Shown piece after piece: positions 1 to 6,104 of a stretch of DNA of 18,522 bases. The notes beneath the pieces were generated by a model, which saw only the letters and a program-made list of their open reading frames with translations, was not told the DNA's origin and searched no databases. Every line of letters starts with the position of its first letter. The stretch's first letter is position 1. The stretch is from Fidelibacterota bacterium UBA1134 (GTDB lineage: Bacteria; Fidelibacterota; Marinisomatia; Marinisomatales; S15-B10), in assembly GCA_002311975.1 (NCBI GenBank), contig DCAL01000079.1:32412-50933 (forward strand), written 5' to 3'. The translations under genes were made by a program, and so were the position numbers.

Positions 1-291
1 GAAAGTGGTTGAGAAAGCTGATGGGAATGATTGAATAATGATTGATGGCAATAAAAATTTAGCGCTACCCATACAAACTAACCTACATTATTCGCCACCA
101 AGAACGCGAAGAAACACAAAGTATTAATATTGTACAAGATATAACAATCTTCAAAGAAAATATTTGTTGGTTAGTAATTTGTGGGGTTTTCTATTTTTTC
201 TTCGTGAGACTTAGTGCTCTTCACGGCTGATGAATGGGGTTAAAAAGCCCCCTCCATCTCCACTTCGTTACGAAGGACAAGTGCGTGGAGC
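1..291. other. Left-edge intergenic region, no complete gene
   Basis: No complete gene is visible. Two short open frames run in from the left edge and stop at positions 34 (TGA) and 38 (TAA). Either could be the last 10-11 codons of a plus-strand gene outside the window, and nothing here decides between them. The rest is AT-rich and holds a long imperfect palindrome (91-230), then a small hairpin, CTTCG-TTA-CGAAG, near 268-280. The stretch GGGGTTAAAAAGCCCC (about 237-252) can form a 4-bp GC stem downstream of the minus-strand gene ending at 292, but it is too weak to call a terminator. Confidence 0.5.
91..230. repeat. Long imperfect inverted repeat (MITE-like palindrome)
   Basis: The 31-nt arm at 91-121 (starts TTCGCCACCAAG) matches the reverse complement of 200-230 (ends CACGGCTGA) at about 19 of 31 positions by hand alignment. 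The arms flank a 78-nt AT-rich centre. Each arm is itself quasi-repetitive, with AAG and CAC/CACG words at regular spacing. No ORF lies inside. It resembles degenerate palindromic intergenic elements common in FCB-group genomes. That family link is from general familiarity, not a search. Confidence 0.5.
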
Positions 292-612
292 TTAATTAAA
301 CCAAACACCAATCCCCTGCTTTCGCAACTGTTTACCTAACATTTCTTCTATTTCTTCAGCATCTTTCCTTGTTGGTATTGGATTATATTTTTCATACAAT
401 TCCGGTCTCAATCGAATGCCGTATTCACGAGCGTATTTATTTGATTTATATGCTTCTTTATGTTGTTCAAGCCTTAGGATTGGATCTCTAGATGATTGTC
501 CTACATAAACACATTCATTGCCCTCGATGTATTCAGGATTTTTTTGTCGAAATTTTAGAAATTCGGCAACTTGGGGGTCTAACTCAATAACATATACATA
601 ATATTTCTTCAC
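292..612 (-). CDS. GIY-YIG domain protein (putative endonuclease)
   Basis: A small 106-residue protein. The N-terminus reads YYVYVIEL (residues 4-11), followed about 25 residues later by CVYVGQS (35-41) and then RLEQHK. This is the arrangement of the GIY-YIG nuclease core: the first 'GIY' strand, the 'YIG' strand, then the helix with a conserved Arg. In the family, a Tyr/Arg/Glu set cuts DNA in repair, restriction or mobile introns. Stand-alone versions of this size mostly have unknown roles. The start is GTG at 610-612 without a clear Shine-Dalgarno, so it may lie elsewhere. The gene is AT-rich, lies 38 nt downstream of the next minus-strand gene and may be co-transcribed with it. The fold call is fairly secure; nuclease activity is inferred. 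Confidence 0.7.
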   Translation of the reverse strand: MKKYYVYVIELDPQVAEFLKFRQKNPEYIEGNECVYVGQSSRDPILRLEQHKEAYKSNKYAREYGIRLRPELYEKYNPIPTRKDAEEIEEMLGKQLRKQGIGVWFN

Positions 613-650
613 ACAAAAAATCTACCCATCATCCCACAAACGCTCCTGTC

Positions 651-1040
651 TTAATTTTTATCCCGGATTCTTATTACTTTCTTGATAATGCGAATATCTT
701 CTTCACCTTCATTATTCTCGTCATCATCAATTACAATTACTTCACCATCGTCTGAAACCCACTTCATCTTCCCATTTGTTTCCTCAAACATCGATACATC
801 CACAGGTTCCCCATTTATGGTTACAGTCATAACAGTGTCACCATTGACAATCTCTTTTTCTACTCTCACATCCATTTTATGGTCGCCATCTCCATAAAAG
901 GACATCTCATGTTTGCCATGGCCAAGGTGTTTTCCCATCATTTTGAAATGAGGTTTTCCAGAAACTCGAAACAGGCTTACCGCTATGACAAGCAACAGTA
1001 GGTATTTCCATAACAATTCCAGTTTTTCTTTTGTGTTCAT
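651..1040 (-). CDS. Small membrane-anchored hypothetical protein
   Basis: 129 residues, family not recognised. A short cytoplasmic N-terminus (MNTKEKLELLWK) leads into one hydrophobic segment at about residues 11-27. A His/Lys/Met-rich stretch follows (residues 30-56, with HLGHGKHEM and GDGDHKMD), then a beta-rich middle and a strongly acidic patch near 100-116 (IDDDENNEGEED), ending in a basic tail. It is probably anchored in the inner membrane with the charged part outside. The His-rich and acidic runs could bind metal ions, but no motif supports a specific function. The ATG at 1038-1040 is preceded by AAGGAG at a good distance, so the start is well supported. It is AT-rich like its neighbour at 292-612. 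Confidence 0.65.
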   Translation of the reverse strand: MNTKEKLELLWKYLLLLVIAVSLFRVSGKPHFKMMGKHLGHGKHEMSFYGDGDHKMDVRVEKEIVNGDTVMTVTINGEPVDVSMFEETNGKMKWVSDDGEVIVIDDDENNEGEEDIRIIKKVIRIRDKN

Positions 1041-1385
1041 ATCTATTCTCCTTTTTGTTTAAGCTACAGAGACCCGGCGTGAAAGTCAATGACTCGAAGT
1101 ATGAAGAGGTAACAAGAATTTTACCCAACAATAGTGTTTGAGAAGAAAATACCCAAAAATTTGCGTGAGACGATTCATCATAAAATGACGCAACTCATCA
1201 TACTTCCCTCTGTCCTGAATACGATATTATTAGAATTCATTCGACCCTCTTTGGCGAAGCTACACAGGAGGAGCGGGGAAATCAAGTTTTGATGACTATA
1301 TGAAGAAGAACCCCTCTTGTTAAGGGCTTGGTCTGATGCCAGAGCGGTGTCCCGATAGCCATCGGGATGCGCTATGCTACCTAAG
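1041..1385. other. Intergenic region between membrane protein and tRNA-Pro
   Basis: About 345 bp without a credible gene; open frames here are unsupported or are antisense to the tRNA. It contains the ribosome binding site (AAGGAG) of the gene ending at 1040. A segment near 1244-1282 (CCCTCTTTGG...AGGAGGAGCGGGG) resembles degenerate C-rich/G-rich palindromic repeat debris. A clean 18-bp palindrome at 1350-1367 lies just beyond the 3' end of tRNA-Pro. Confidence 0.5.
1350..1367. repeat. Dispersed palindrome, copy 1
   Basis: TCCCGAT-AGCC-ATCGGGA, two perfect 7-bp arms around a 4-nt loop. The same arms recur with 3-nt loops at 9411-9427 and 14637-14653. It sits 19 bp past the 3' end of tRNA-Pro and could form a transcript hairpin, but no U-run follows, so a Rho-independent terminator is not supported. 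Confidence 0.7.
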
Positions 1386-1460
1386 TCGGAGCGGTGAGAT
1401 TCGAACTCACGACCCCCGGCTCCCAAAGCCGGTGCGCTATCCAGGCTGCGCCACGCTCCG
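1386..1460 (-). tRNA. tRNA-Pro (anticodon TGG)
   Basis: Read on the minus strand, this folds as a complete cloverleaf. The acceptor stem is CGGAGCG/CGCTCCG, the D-arm GCGC...GCGC, and the anticodon stem CCGGC/GCCGG with loop TTTGGGA, giving anticodon TGG. The T-arm is GTGAG-TTCGAAT-CTCAC and the discriminator base is A. Length is 75 nt, normal for proline tRNA. The CCA end is not encoded (CTT follows), so it must be added by nucleotidyltransferase. Confidence 0.96.
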
Positions 1461-1471
1461 AGTGTTTCTGT

Positions 1472-1535
1472 GTTTTCGGGCTGCCTGTCCGCCGGCCGCG
1501 TGGAGCGCGATAGGCTGGCGCTATACCCCGAAAAC
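1472..1535. repeat. Inverted repeat upstream of tRNA-Pro
   Basis: GTTTTCGGG at 1472-1480 is the perfect inverse of CCCGAAAAC at 1527-1535. The 46-bp GC-rich interior contains a second small inverted pair (AGCGC...GCGCT, about 1504-1522). It lies between the end of the redoxin gene (1605) and the 5' end of tRNA-Pro, both on the minus strand. It could be a transcript hairpin or processing site downstream of the redoxin operon, or a dispersed repeat. No poly-U tract follows. Confidence 0.45.
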
Positions 1536-1604
1536 AAATGGAGTCGTGGATTAGAAGTAATGGGTTCAGCATTCCACTACTCCATTCCTCCAATTCCCCA
1601 GTTC

Positions 1605-2207
1605 TTATTCTTTTGCCGCGAATTTGATGCCGCACCCCAGCGCCTTGGTAGAGGTGACAGAAACCGGTTTGCCTTCAATCATGGCATCGATGGCGTTAAT
1701 CAGGTACGGTTTCTTTACCTTCCGCGCCTTCCTTGCGTTATCATCAATGGCACCGCGGTAGATTAGTTTTCCCTCTTTGCTGAATAGATAGATATGGGGT
1801 GTTCTCGTGGCGCCGAAAGCCGAGGCCAATTGCGACCCCTCATCCACCGTGTAGTGAAAGGTGTAGCCCGCTTCCTTCGCCCGCTTTTGCATGTCAGTGA
1901 GACCATCCCCGTTTCCGCGCGACGCGGCGTTTGGATTTATCGCAATCATCCCCACGTCCTTCTTCTGATATTTCTGCGAGATGACGATGTAGCGGTCTTC
2001 CCACGCATCCACCCACGGACATGTGTTGCACGAGAAGATCACCAGCAGGCCGTTCTTACCCATGGCGTCGTTCAGGCTCACCTTCCTGCCGCTTACATCG
2101 GTCATCTTCACGTCGCCCAACGGAATCGCGGAGCCGAGCTCCAGTTCCCCTGCCGCGGCGGTGGTCACCAGAATGAGCGGAAGAATCAACATCAGAGACT
2201 TTTTCAT
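1605..2207 (-). CDS. Exported thioredoxin-fold redoxin (AhpC/TSA-like)
   Basis: 200 residues with a Sec signal peptide (residues 1-19, ending TTAAA). The mature domain begins with the redoxin pattern 'G...P...L.D..G..VSL'. The active-site motif is C60-N-T-C63-P-W, preceded by LLVIFS. Further on are the cis-Pro region GATRTPHIYLF, typical of thioredoxin folds, and a C-terminal TKALGCGIKF that adds a third cysteine, as seen in small peroxiredoxin-like proteins carrying the 'NTCPW' signature. It probably acts in periplasmic thiol/disulfide or peroxide chemistry; the exact substrate is unknown. The ATG at 2205-2207 overlaps the upstream stop as ATGA and is preceded by GGAGG, so translation is probably coupled to the TlpA-like gene. 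Confidence 0.85.
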   Translation of the reverse strand: MKKSLMLILPLILVTTAAAGELELGSAIPLGDVKMTDVSGRKVSLNDAMGKNGLLVIFSCNTCPWVDAWEDRYIVISQKYQKKDVGMIAINPNAASRGNGDGLTDMQKRAKEAGYTFHYTVDEGSQLASAFGATRTPHIYLFSKEGKLIYRGAIDDNARKARKVKKPYLINAIDAMIEGKPVSVTSTKALGCGIKFAAKE

Positions 2208-2707
2208 GTTTTGCCCTCCTCTTTTATTGCTTTTTCAATGGCTTGTTCAAATTTTGGTCTTTGCTTCTTCGCTTCCCACAAATCTACAACTTTTCCGGAT
2301 TCTTTACCAAAGACAATGGTAAATGGCACCGCGCCAGTCCACTCTCGGGAGATTCCATCGATAAACTCATCATCGCCCTGATTCTTGATAAATGACACTC
2401 CCCGGACGCCGTGTTGTTCCAGAAAGTCGACCGCCTTTTGGCGCTCGTCCAGCCAATCGACGCTGACAAAGTAAACTTTCAACTCATTATCTTGGTACTC
2501 TTCCGCGAGCTCAACGATCATGGGGAACTCTTCCACGCACGGCACACACCATGTGGCCCAGAAGTTGATGAGGACAGCTTCCTGTCCCTGATGTGCCGCC
2601 GCCGTTTTCAGGATGTCCCCGGCCGCGGCGTCTTGCAAATCAACGGCGGACTGTGAGCAGGAGATCAACAGAAGCGCTGCGGCAAGGGCAAATGCTCTCG
2701 GTCTCAT
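2204..2707 (-). CDS. TlpA/ResA-like thioredoxin lipoprotein
   Basis: From the chosen ATG (2705-2707) the protein has 167 residues and begins MRPRAFALAAALLLISC: a lipoprotein signal with lipobox LISC and lipidated Cys17. The thioredoxin core follows: AVLINFWATWC54VPC57VEEFP, then VYFVSVDW and the cis-Pro segment GAVPFTIVFG. TlpA/ResA-type proteins reduce disulfides outside the cytoplasm, for example in cytochrome c maturation. An open extension to a TTG at 2776 exists, but it overlaps the preceding gene and buries the lipoprotein signal, so I reject it. No strong Shine-Dalgarno precedes the ATG. The stop overlaps the next gene's start (ATGA). Confidence 0.85.
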   Translation of the reverse strand: MRPRAFALAAALLLISCSQSAVDLQDAAAGDILKTAAAHQGQEAVLINFWATWCVPCVEEFPMIVELAEEYQDNELKVYFVSVDWLDERQKAVDFLEQHGVRGVSFIKNQGDDEFIDGISREWTGAVPFTIVFGKESGKVVDLWEAKKQRPKFEQAIEKAIKEEGKT

Positions 2708-2744
2708 CCCGAGTAAGGATGGGGATAGAGGTGATGTTGATGAT

Positions 2745-3167
2745 CTAAGTAACATGAGTGACGGTTGTCCGTTCAAGTACCAACCCCATCAGACATGCCG
2801 GGCACTGGGAGTGGCGCTCTATCTTGCTTATCATTTTGCCGAAATCGAGTCCGAGGAACGGGTCGTTGCGCAGACGAAGTTTTGACACGCCTTTTTTCAG
2901 ATGTCCGCGAGCCCCGTCTTCTTTACCTTCAGCGAGGCAGTGGAGTCCCGCTGCAATCTGGATAAGTCCCCGCAACAGTATTTCCCAATCATCTTCGGAC
3001 GCATCTCCCAACTCCCGCCATATCTCCTCCCACGCATCATGAGCATGCCAGTAGCGGCCTTTGTTGAACAGGTCAATTCCATGCTTGAATCGAACTTCAT
3101 TCTCATCAGAAAGTTCCGGCTCGGCGAGGCGAAGCCGCTCATCATTCTTGCGCTTTCTCGGCGCCAC
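2745..3167 (-). CDS. DUF309 family protein
   Basis: 140 residues from a GTG at 3165-3167. The core reads FKHGIDLFNKGRYWHAHDAWEEIW, then LLRGLIQIAAGLHCLAEGKEDGARGHLKKG. This is the signature of the DUF309 family, a small all-helical domain with conserved His and Trp/Glu in 'aHevwE..W' followed by 'GliQ.aag'. Its biochemical role is unknown. The GTG shares one base with the TAG stop of the upstream gene (TAGTG), which favours it over the ATG at 3230: the latter would add 21 basic residues overlapping that gene. The neighbours are envelope and redox proteins, but the protein itself has no export signal. Confidence 0.82.
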   Translation of the reverse strand: MAPRKRKNDERLRLAEPELSDENEVRFKHGIDLFNKGRYWHAHDAWEEIWRELGDASEDDWEILLRGLIQIAAGLHCLAEGKEDGARGHLKKGVSKLRLRNDPFLGLDFGKMISKIERHSQCPACLMGLVLERTTVTHVT

Positions 3168-3505
3168 TATTCCAGCGGTTCGGCGGCGGGGACTTGCTCC
3201 TCTACCATACCGTTGGCGATGAGTGTCCATTCGCTTCTGTCAGGTGTGCGGCCCATCTCCAGCATGTACAGTTTTCCCGTGGCTGTGTCCATCATGTAGT
3301 GCCAGTGTGTCCGCTCGATGCTGAAGGACTGAAGCTGGAACCGTCCGGCTGTAGTGGCGCGGCTCAGTTCTTTCCGCAGCAGATTCTCCAGACGATCCAT
3401 ATAGACTTTGATGGAATCCTCCTGGGCTGGGGCCGCTCCCATGAAGATCATGGCGCAAACCATCAGCAGAAGACCTGCGGCGATACCGGTTGCCAGTTTT
3501 CTCAT
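3167..3505 (-). CDS. Small secreted hypothetical protein
   Basis: 112 residues. The first ~27 form a Sec signal peptide (MRKLATGIAAGLLLMVCAMIFMGAAPAQ, probable cut after APA). The mature part of about 85 residues contains a helical segment (YMDRLENLLRKELSRA) and a likely beta region (FQLQSFSIERTHWHYMMDTATGKLYMLEM). I do not recognise a family. The pattern 'MDTATGKLYMLE' resembles periplasmic proteins that describe a bound value, but this is only an impression. An excellent Shine-Dalgarno (AAGGAGG) precedes the ATG at 3503-3505. The stop overlaps the DUF309 GTG by one base, so the two are translated together. Confidence 0.75.
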   Translation of the reverse strand: MRKLATGIAAGLLLMVCAMIFMGAAPAQEDSIKVYMDRLENLLRKELSRATTAGRFQLQSFSIERTHWHYMMDTATGKLYMLEMGRTPDRSEWTLIANGMVEEQVPAAEPLE

Positions 3506-3562
3506 TGAAGACCTCCTTGTCGTTTTCTTGAATCCTCTCGGTTCATAATTGAATCTGAAGTC

Positions 3563-4207
3563 CTACCGTGACCTTTCATACTGTGCCATTCGGTCCACAA
3601 AATCGTCTTCACTGATAGCTTGCAGCAGGGGACTGATCTCACGGTTTTTTGCCAGCGTAATAGTAGCCACATCGCCGTAATTGTGTCCGGGATAGATTAC
3701 GGTATCGTCCGGCAGGGTAAGAATCTTCGTATAAACGTGGCGGAAGAGCTGGCGTGTATCACTGCCGCCGCCAACGGTTCTGCCCGTGCGGCCGACGAAA
3801 AGGGTATCCCCGGTAAAGAGGACATCCTTCACAAGGTAGCAGACACTGTCGGGATAGTGCCCCGGCGTGTGGATGACGCTGACGGTCAGTCCCGCTGTCT
3901 CTATCTCACTGCCGTCCGCCAGCGACCGTTGATTGGACCATCTGCCGGAAGTGCCGAAGAGACTGACAGTCATATCCGGGAAGGCGTTCTGATAATCGGA
4001 AAGGTAGGCTGTATGGTCGCCGTGGGTGTGGGTTACCAGCAGGTGGGTTGGGGTGAGACTGTTTTCTTCGATGACCGGCATGAGATCTTTTGCGGGAACG
4101 GCGGCATCTACGATGGCGGCATGGGCGGATCGGCCGTCAGAGAAGATGTAGGTGAAATTCTTATCAAAACCGCCTTCGAATGTCCAGATTTTCATGGCTT
4201 CATTCAA
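3563..4207 (-). CDS. MBL-fold hydrolase (glyoxalase II-like)
   Basis: 214 residues with all metal-binding motifs of the metallo-beta-lactamase fold: H60-T-H62-G-D64-H65 in LLVTHTHGDHT, H117 in HTPGH, D134 in FTGDTLF and H175 in YPGHNYG. The block FTGDTLFVGRTGR...LFRHVYTKILTLPDDTVIYPGHNYG resembles hydroxyacylglutathione hydrolases and ETHE1-type persulfide dioxygenases. Likely reactions are thioester or persulfide cleavage, with the substrate unresolved. The start is TTG at 4205-4207, with GAGG five bases upstream; an ATG four codons inside (4193-4195) is the alternative. It is cytoplasmic and first of the minus-strand run down to 1605, with a 57-bp gap to the next gene, so it may be a separate unit. 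Confidence 0.88.
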   Translation of the reverse strand: MNEAMKIWTFEGGFDKNFTYIFSDGRSAHAAIVDAAVPAKDLMPVIEENSLTPTHLLVTHTHGDHTAYLSDYQNAFPDMTVSLFGTSGRWSNQRSLADGSEIETAGLTVSVIHTPGHYPDSVCYLVKDVLFTGDTLFVGRTGRTVGGGSDTRQLFRHVYTKILTLPDDTVIYPGHNYGDVATITLAKNREISPLLQAISEDDFVDRMAQYERSR

Positions 4208-4300
4208 CGATGCCTCAACAACGAAATGTACAATGATCTTAAGTCCAAATATATTATTTTCTTGGCAGGTTCGATAAGTAGATTCTACACTCTATCTGAC
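4208..4300. promoter_or_regulatory. Divergent promoter region
   Basis: A 93-bp AT-rich region between divergent genes. On the plus strand TTGGCA (4262-4267) and TACACT (4286-4291) form a sigma70-like pair with an 18-bp spacer. The -10 ends only 9 bases before the ATG at 4301, implying a very short or absent leader. On the minus strand TATATT (plus positions 4248-4253) is a possible -10 for the MBL-fold hydrolase gene. These are matches by eye to the consensus only. Confidence 0.4.
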
Positions 4301-4567
4301 ATGACTTCGCAAAAGGAATTTCTGGCAAAGATTCTTGCTCCCCTCACCAAGGAGGGGATAGATGTGTCCAGCATCGATCTGGGAAAAGTTGAACTCAGCC
4401 GCGATGCTGCCCTGGCCCTGCAGCGGGAAGTGAGAATGATAGTCATGAGGGGGCAGCACACAACGGTAGACTTTGATGGAGAGTCAGTGCCTGTGAGCCC
4501 GGAGGAGATCAGTGATATGTTGAAAGAGATTATTATCCCCTATCAGAAAACGGGAGGAAAATCATGA
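4301..4567 (+). CDS. Small hypothetical protein, first of a YbjQ operon
   Basis: 88 residues from ATG 4301: MTSQKEFLAKILAPLTKEGI, then an alpha/beta pattern including LSRDAALALQREVRMIVMRG and FDGESVPVSPEEISDMLKEI. No export signal or membrane segment is seen, and I do not recognise the family. The open frame extends far upstream, but that part is antisense to the MBL-fold gene. An ATG at 4226 is possible but would place the candidate promoter inside the gene. No clear Shine-Dalgarno precedes 4301. The last codons overlap the next gene's ATG (ATGA, 4564-4567), so the two are translationally coupled. Function unknown. Confidence 0.65.
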   Translation: MTSQKEFLAKILAPLTKEGIDVSSIDLGKVELSRDAALALQREVRMIVMRGQHTTVDFDGESVPVSPEEISDMLKEIIIPYQKTGGKS

Positions 4568-4779
4568 GAACAACAGGTATTTTCCTGGCGCTGGCGGGAG
4601 CGACTGTCATCATACTGTATATCCTGTACACTGTCTTGGAAACGCTGGTGTCCGTGCCTTTCTGGATCAAGGTAGGCCTGGCTCTCCTGATCATCGGCGG
4701 CGGACTTCTTGTTGTGAGCCTCGTTAAGGAGCGACGGTCCGATGCAGACAAGGAGCCTTTCCGCGGGATCGAGAAGTGA
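4564..4779 (+). CDS. Small two-helix membrane protein
   Basis: 71 residues with two hydrophobic segments: about 5-25 (GIFLALAGATVIILYILYT) and 33-54 (PFWIKVGLALLIIGGGLLVV). A short charged cytoplasmic tail follows (KERRSDADKEPFRGIEK). This is a hairpin inner-membrane protein of unknown family. GGGAGGAAAATC before the ATG gives a good ribosome binding site despite the 4-nt overlap with the preceding gene. Its own stop overlaps the next gene's GTG (GTGA, 4776-4779). It may anchor or localise its operon partners, which is inference only. Confidence 0.72.
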   Translation: MRTTGIFLALAGATVIILYILYTVLETLVSVPFWIKVGLALLIIGGGLLVVSLVKERRSDADKEPFRGIEK

Positions 4780-5096
4780 TTGTCACAACATCAGCTGCTA
4801 TTCCCGGTCATACAATCACCGAGTGGAAGGGACTTGTGAAGGGCAACACAATCCGCGCCCGCCATCTGGGCAAGGATATCATGGCTGGACTGCGAACTCT
4901 TGTAGGCGGCGAAATCAAGGAATACACGGCCATGATGGCTGAGTCGCGCGAGCAGGCTCTGCAGAGAATGGTAGAAGAGGCGCAGGAACTGGGCGCCAAC
5001 GCTGTGACCGAGGTGCGGTTCACCACCTCCATGGTCATGTCCAATACGTCCGAGATTCTGGCGTTTGGGACGGCGGTGGTTGCCGTTAAAGGTTAG
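4776..5096 (+). CDS. YbjQ/UPF0145 (DUF74) family protein
   Basis: 106 residues. The sequence follows the YbjQ family closely: VTTSAAIPGHTITEWKGLVKGNTIRAR at the N-terminus, then LVGGEIKEYTAMMAESREQALQRM, AQELGANAVTEVRFTTSMV and a C-terminal ILAFGTAVVAV. The family forms small beta/alpha oligomers (known structures are pentameric) and is often called 'heavy-metal-binding', but its physiological role is unsettled. The start is GTG at 4776, overlapping the upstream stop by 4 nt; length matches the family's usual 100-110 residues. It is cytoplasmic and last of three overlapping genes. Confidence 0.9.
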   Translation: MIVTTSAAIPGHTITEWKGLVKGNTIRARHLGKDIMAGLRTLVGGEIKEYTAMMAESREQALQRMVEEAQELGANAVTEVRFTTSMVMSNTSEILAFGTAVVAVKG

Positions 5097-5121
5097 ACGT
5101 TTAGCGTTAGACGGTTACGAT

Positions 5122-5151
5122 GCCCGCCCTCCCGGTTGGTCGGGAGCGGGC
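5122..5151. repeat. GC-rich hairpin between convergent genes
   Basis: GCCCG (5122-5126) pairs with CGGGC (5147-5151) and CTCCCG (5129-5134) with CGGGAG (5141-5146). This gives an 11-bp stem with a 2-nt bulge and loop GTTGGT. It lies between the convergent YbjQ-family and enoyl-CoA hydratase genes. It could slow transcription from both sides, but no T-tract is present on either strand. Short GTAACC repeats flank it (about 5190 and 5216). Confidence 0.5.
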
Positions 5152-5234
5152 AGGTATAGGTTATCGTTTATGGGTGACGCAACCGTAACCCTTTGACGAA
5201 ACGGGCCGCGTGACCGTAACCGAAATCCGAATCT

Positions 5235-5975
5235 CTACGAGCCTTTCAGCCGCGCCACCGACTCTTTGATCTTTGCCTGTGTTTCAGGCGCAAACCACTG
5301 ATCCACGAATTCAACCACTGATCCCGACTCTTTTGCCAGCAACTCCGCCTCCGGCCGCAGCATCCGCTCCTTGAGTCTCTGAAACGGCGCCAGGGAAGCG
5401 GCCATTGCTTCGGCTTTCGATAGGGCCAGTTCAAGTGCGCTACCGGCGTCAGCCAGTTCATTCAGGAGTCCCACCGACACACCTTCTTCCGGCGTGTAGA
5501 ATTTGCCCAGACTGGCGATATCAAAAAGCTGATTGGTCGCCACCGATCTGCGTACCACCGCCAGACCTAAGGGAGGAAGATCAAGGCCGATGGCCAGTTC
5601 ATTGATGCCCATCTTGTAATTGCCGGCAACGCCCATACGATAATCACAGCAAAGTGCAAGGAGACATCCGCCCGCGACCGCATGGCCGTTTACAACGGCA
5701 ATCACCGGTCCCGGGAAAGTCATGACACTGTTCAGAGCAGTGGCCAGCGCCGTAAAGACTGATTTTACATCTTCTCTTGTTCCATGGTAAAGGTCAACGA
5801 GATTCAGTCCGGCGCTGAAGAAACGACCATGACCCGTAAGAACTACTCCTTCAAAGTTGGCGCTCTGTTCGAACTCCTCTGCGATCCTTTGCAGGAAGGG
5901 CGCGTCCATGGTGTTCGCCTTGTCGCGGCGCATCTTCAGCAGTTTGATGCGATTCCTTATCTCAGTTTCGATCAT
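5235..5975 (-). CDS. Enoyl-CoA hydratase/isomerase family protein
   Basis: 246 residues, typical crotonase-fold length. The oxyanion-hole motifs are present: FFSAGLNL (52-59) and NGHAVAGGCLLALCCDYR (about 99-116). MGINELAIGLDLPP carries a Glu at the position of one catalytic acid/base in hydratases and isomerases. Candidate reactions are hydration of 2-enoyl-CoA or double-bond isomerisation; the residues seen do not settle which. The ATG (5973-5975) follows AAAGGA at good spacing. The open frame extends upstream to 6599, but that part is antisense to the dehydratase gene and carries no crotonase homology. It is divergent from the dehydratase operon and may belong to the same catabolic route. 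Confidence 0.88.
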   Translation of the reverse strand: MIETEIRNRIKLLKMRRDKANTMDAPFLQRIAEEFEQSANFEGVVLTGHGRFFSAGLNLVDLYHGTREDVKSVFTALATALNSVMTFPGPVIAVVNGHAVAGGCLLALCCDYRMGVAGNYKMGINELAIGLDLPPLGLAVVRRSVATNQLFDIASLGKFYTPEEGVSVGLLNELADAGSALELALSKAEAMAASLAPFQRLKERMLRPEAELLAKESGSVVEFVDQWFAPETQAKIKESVARLKGS

Positions 5976-6104
5976 CGTTAGGTTCCTTTCAGTTCTGTAA
6001 CCTTCAGTCTGGCCAACTTGAAGCGTAATATATATTTGAAGTGGGTGGAACGCCTTGTATTTTCTGTTTCGCAGGCGGGTTACCTTAAACACTATATTGT
6101 TGCC
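5976..6104. promoter_or_regulatory. Divergent promoter region, hydratase / dehydratase
   Basis: A 129-bp region between divergent starts. It contains an AT core (TAATATATATT, about 6026-6036) flanked by the direct repeat TTGAAG at 6018-6023 and 6036-6041, a possible operator with 18-bp periodicity. TATATT at 6093-6098 lies just 6 bases before the dehydratase ATG and could be a -10 for a leaderless transcript, though its -35 is poor. Assignments are by eye. Confidence 0.3.

Noticed and set aside
1270..1282. Possible att-like copy of the tRNA-Pro 3' end (11 of 13 bases match GGAGCGGTGAGAT)
   Set aside because: Short and imperfect, and it belongs to a C-rich/G-rich repeat-like stretch; chance or repeat debris explains it better.
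1178..1635. Several 70-120 codon frames over the tRNA-Pro locus
   Set aside because: They read through the tRNA and its inverted repeats in both directions and have no ribosome binding site; such frames are frequent artefacts over tRNA genes.
3620..4300. Upstream part of the plus-strand frame ending at 4567
   Set aside because: Antisense to the MBL-fold hydrolase with all metal motifs; only the portion from 4301 is kept as a gene.
5122..5151. Bidirectional Rho-independent terminator
   Set aside because: The stem is strong but no T-tract follows on either strand; kept only as a hairpin.
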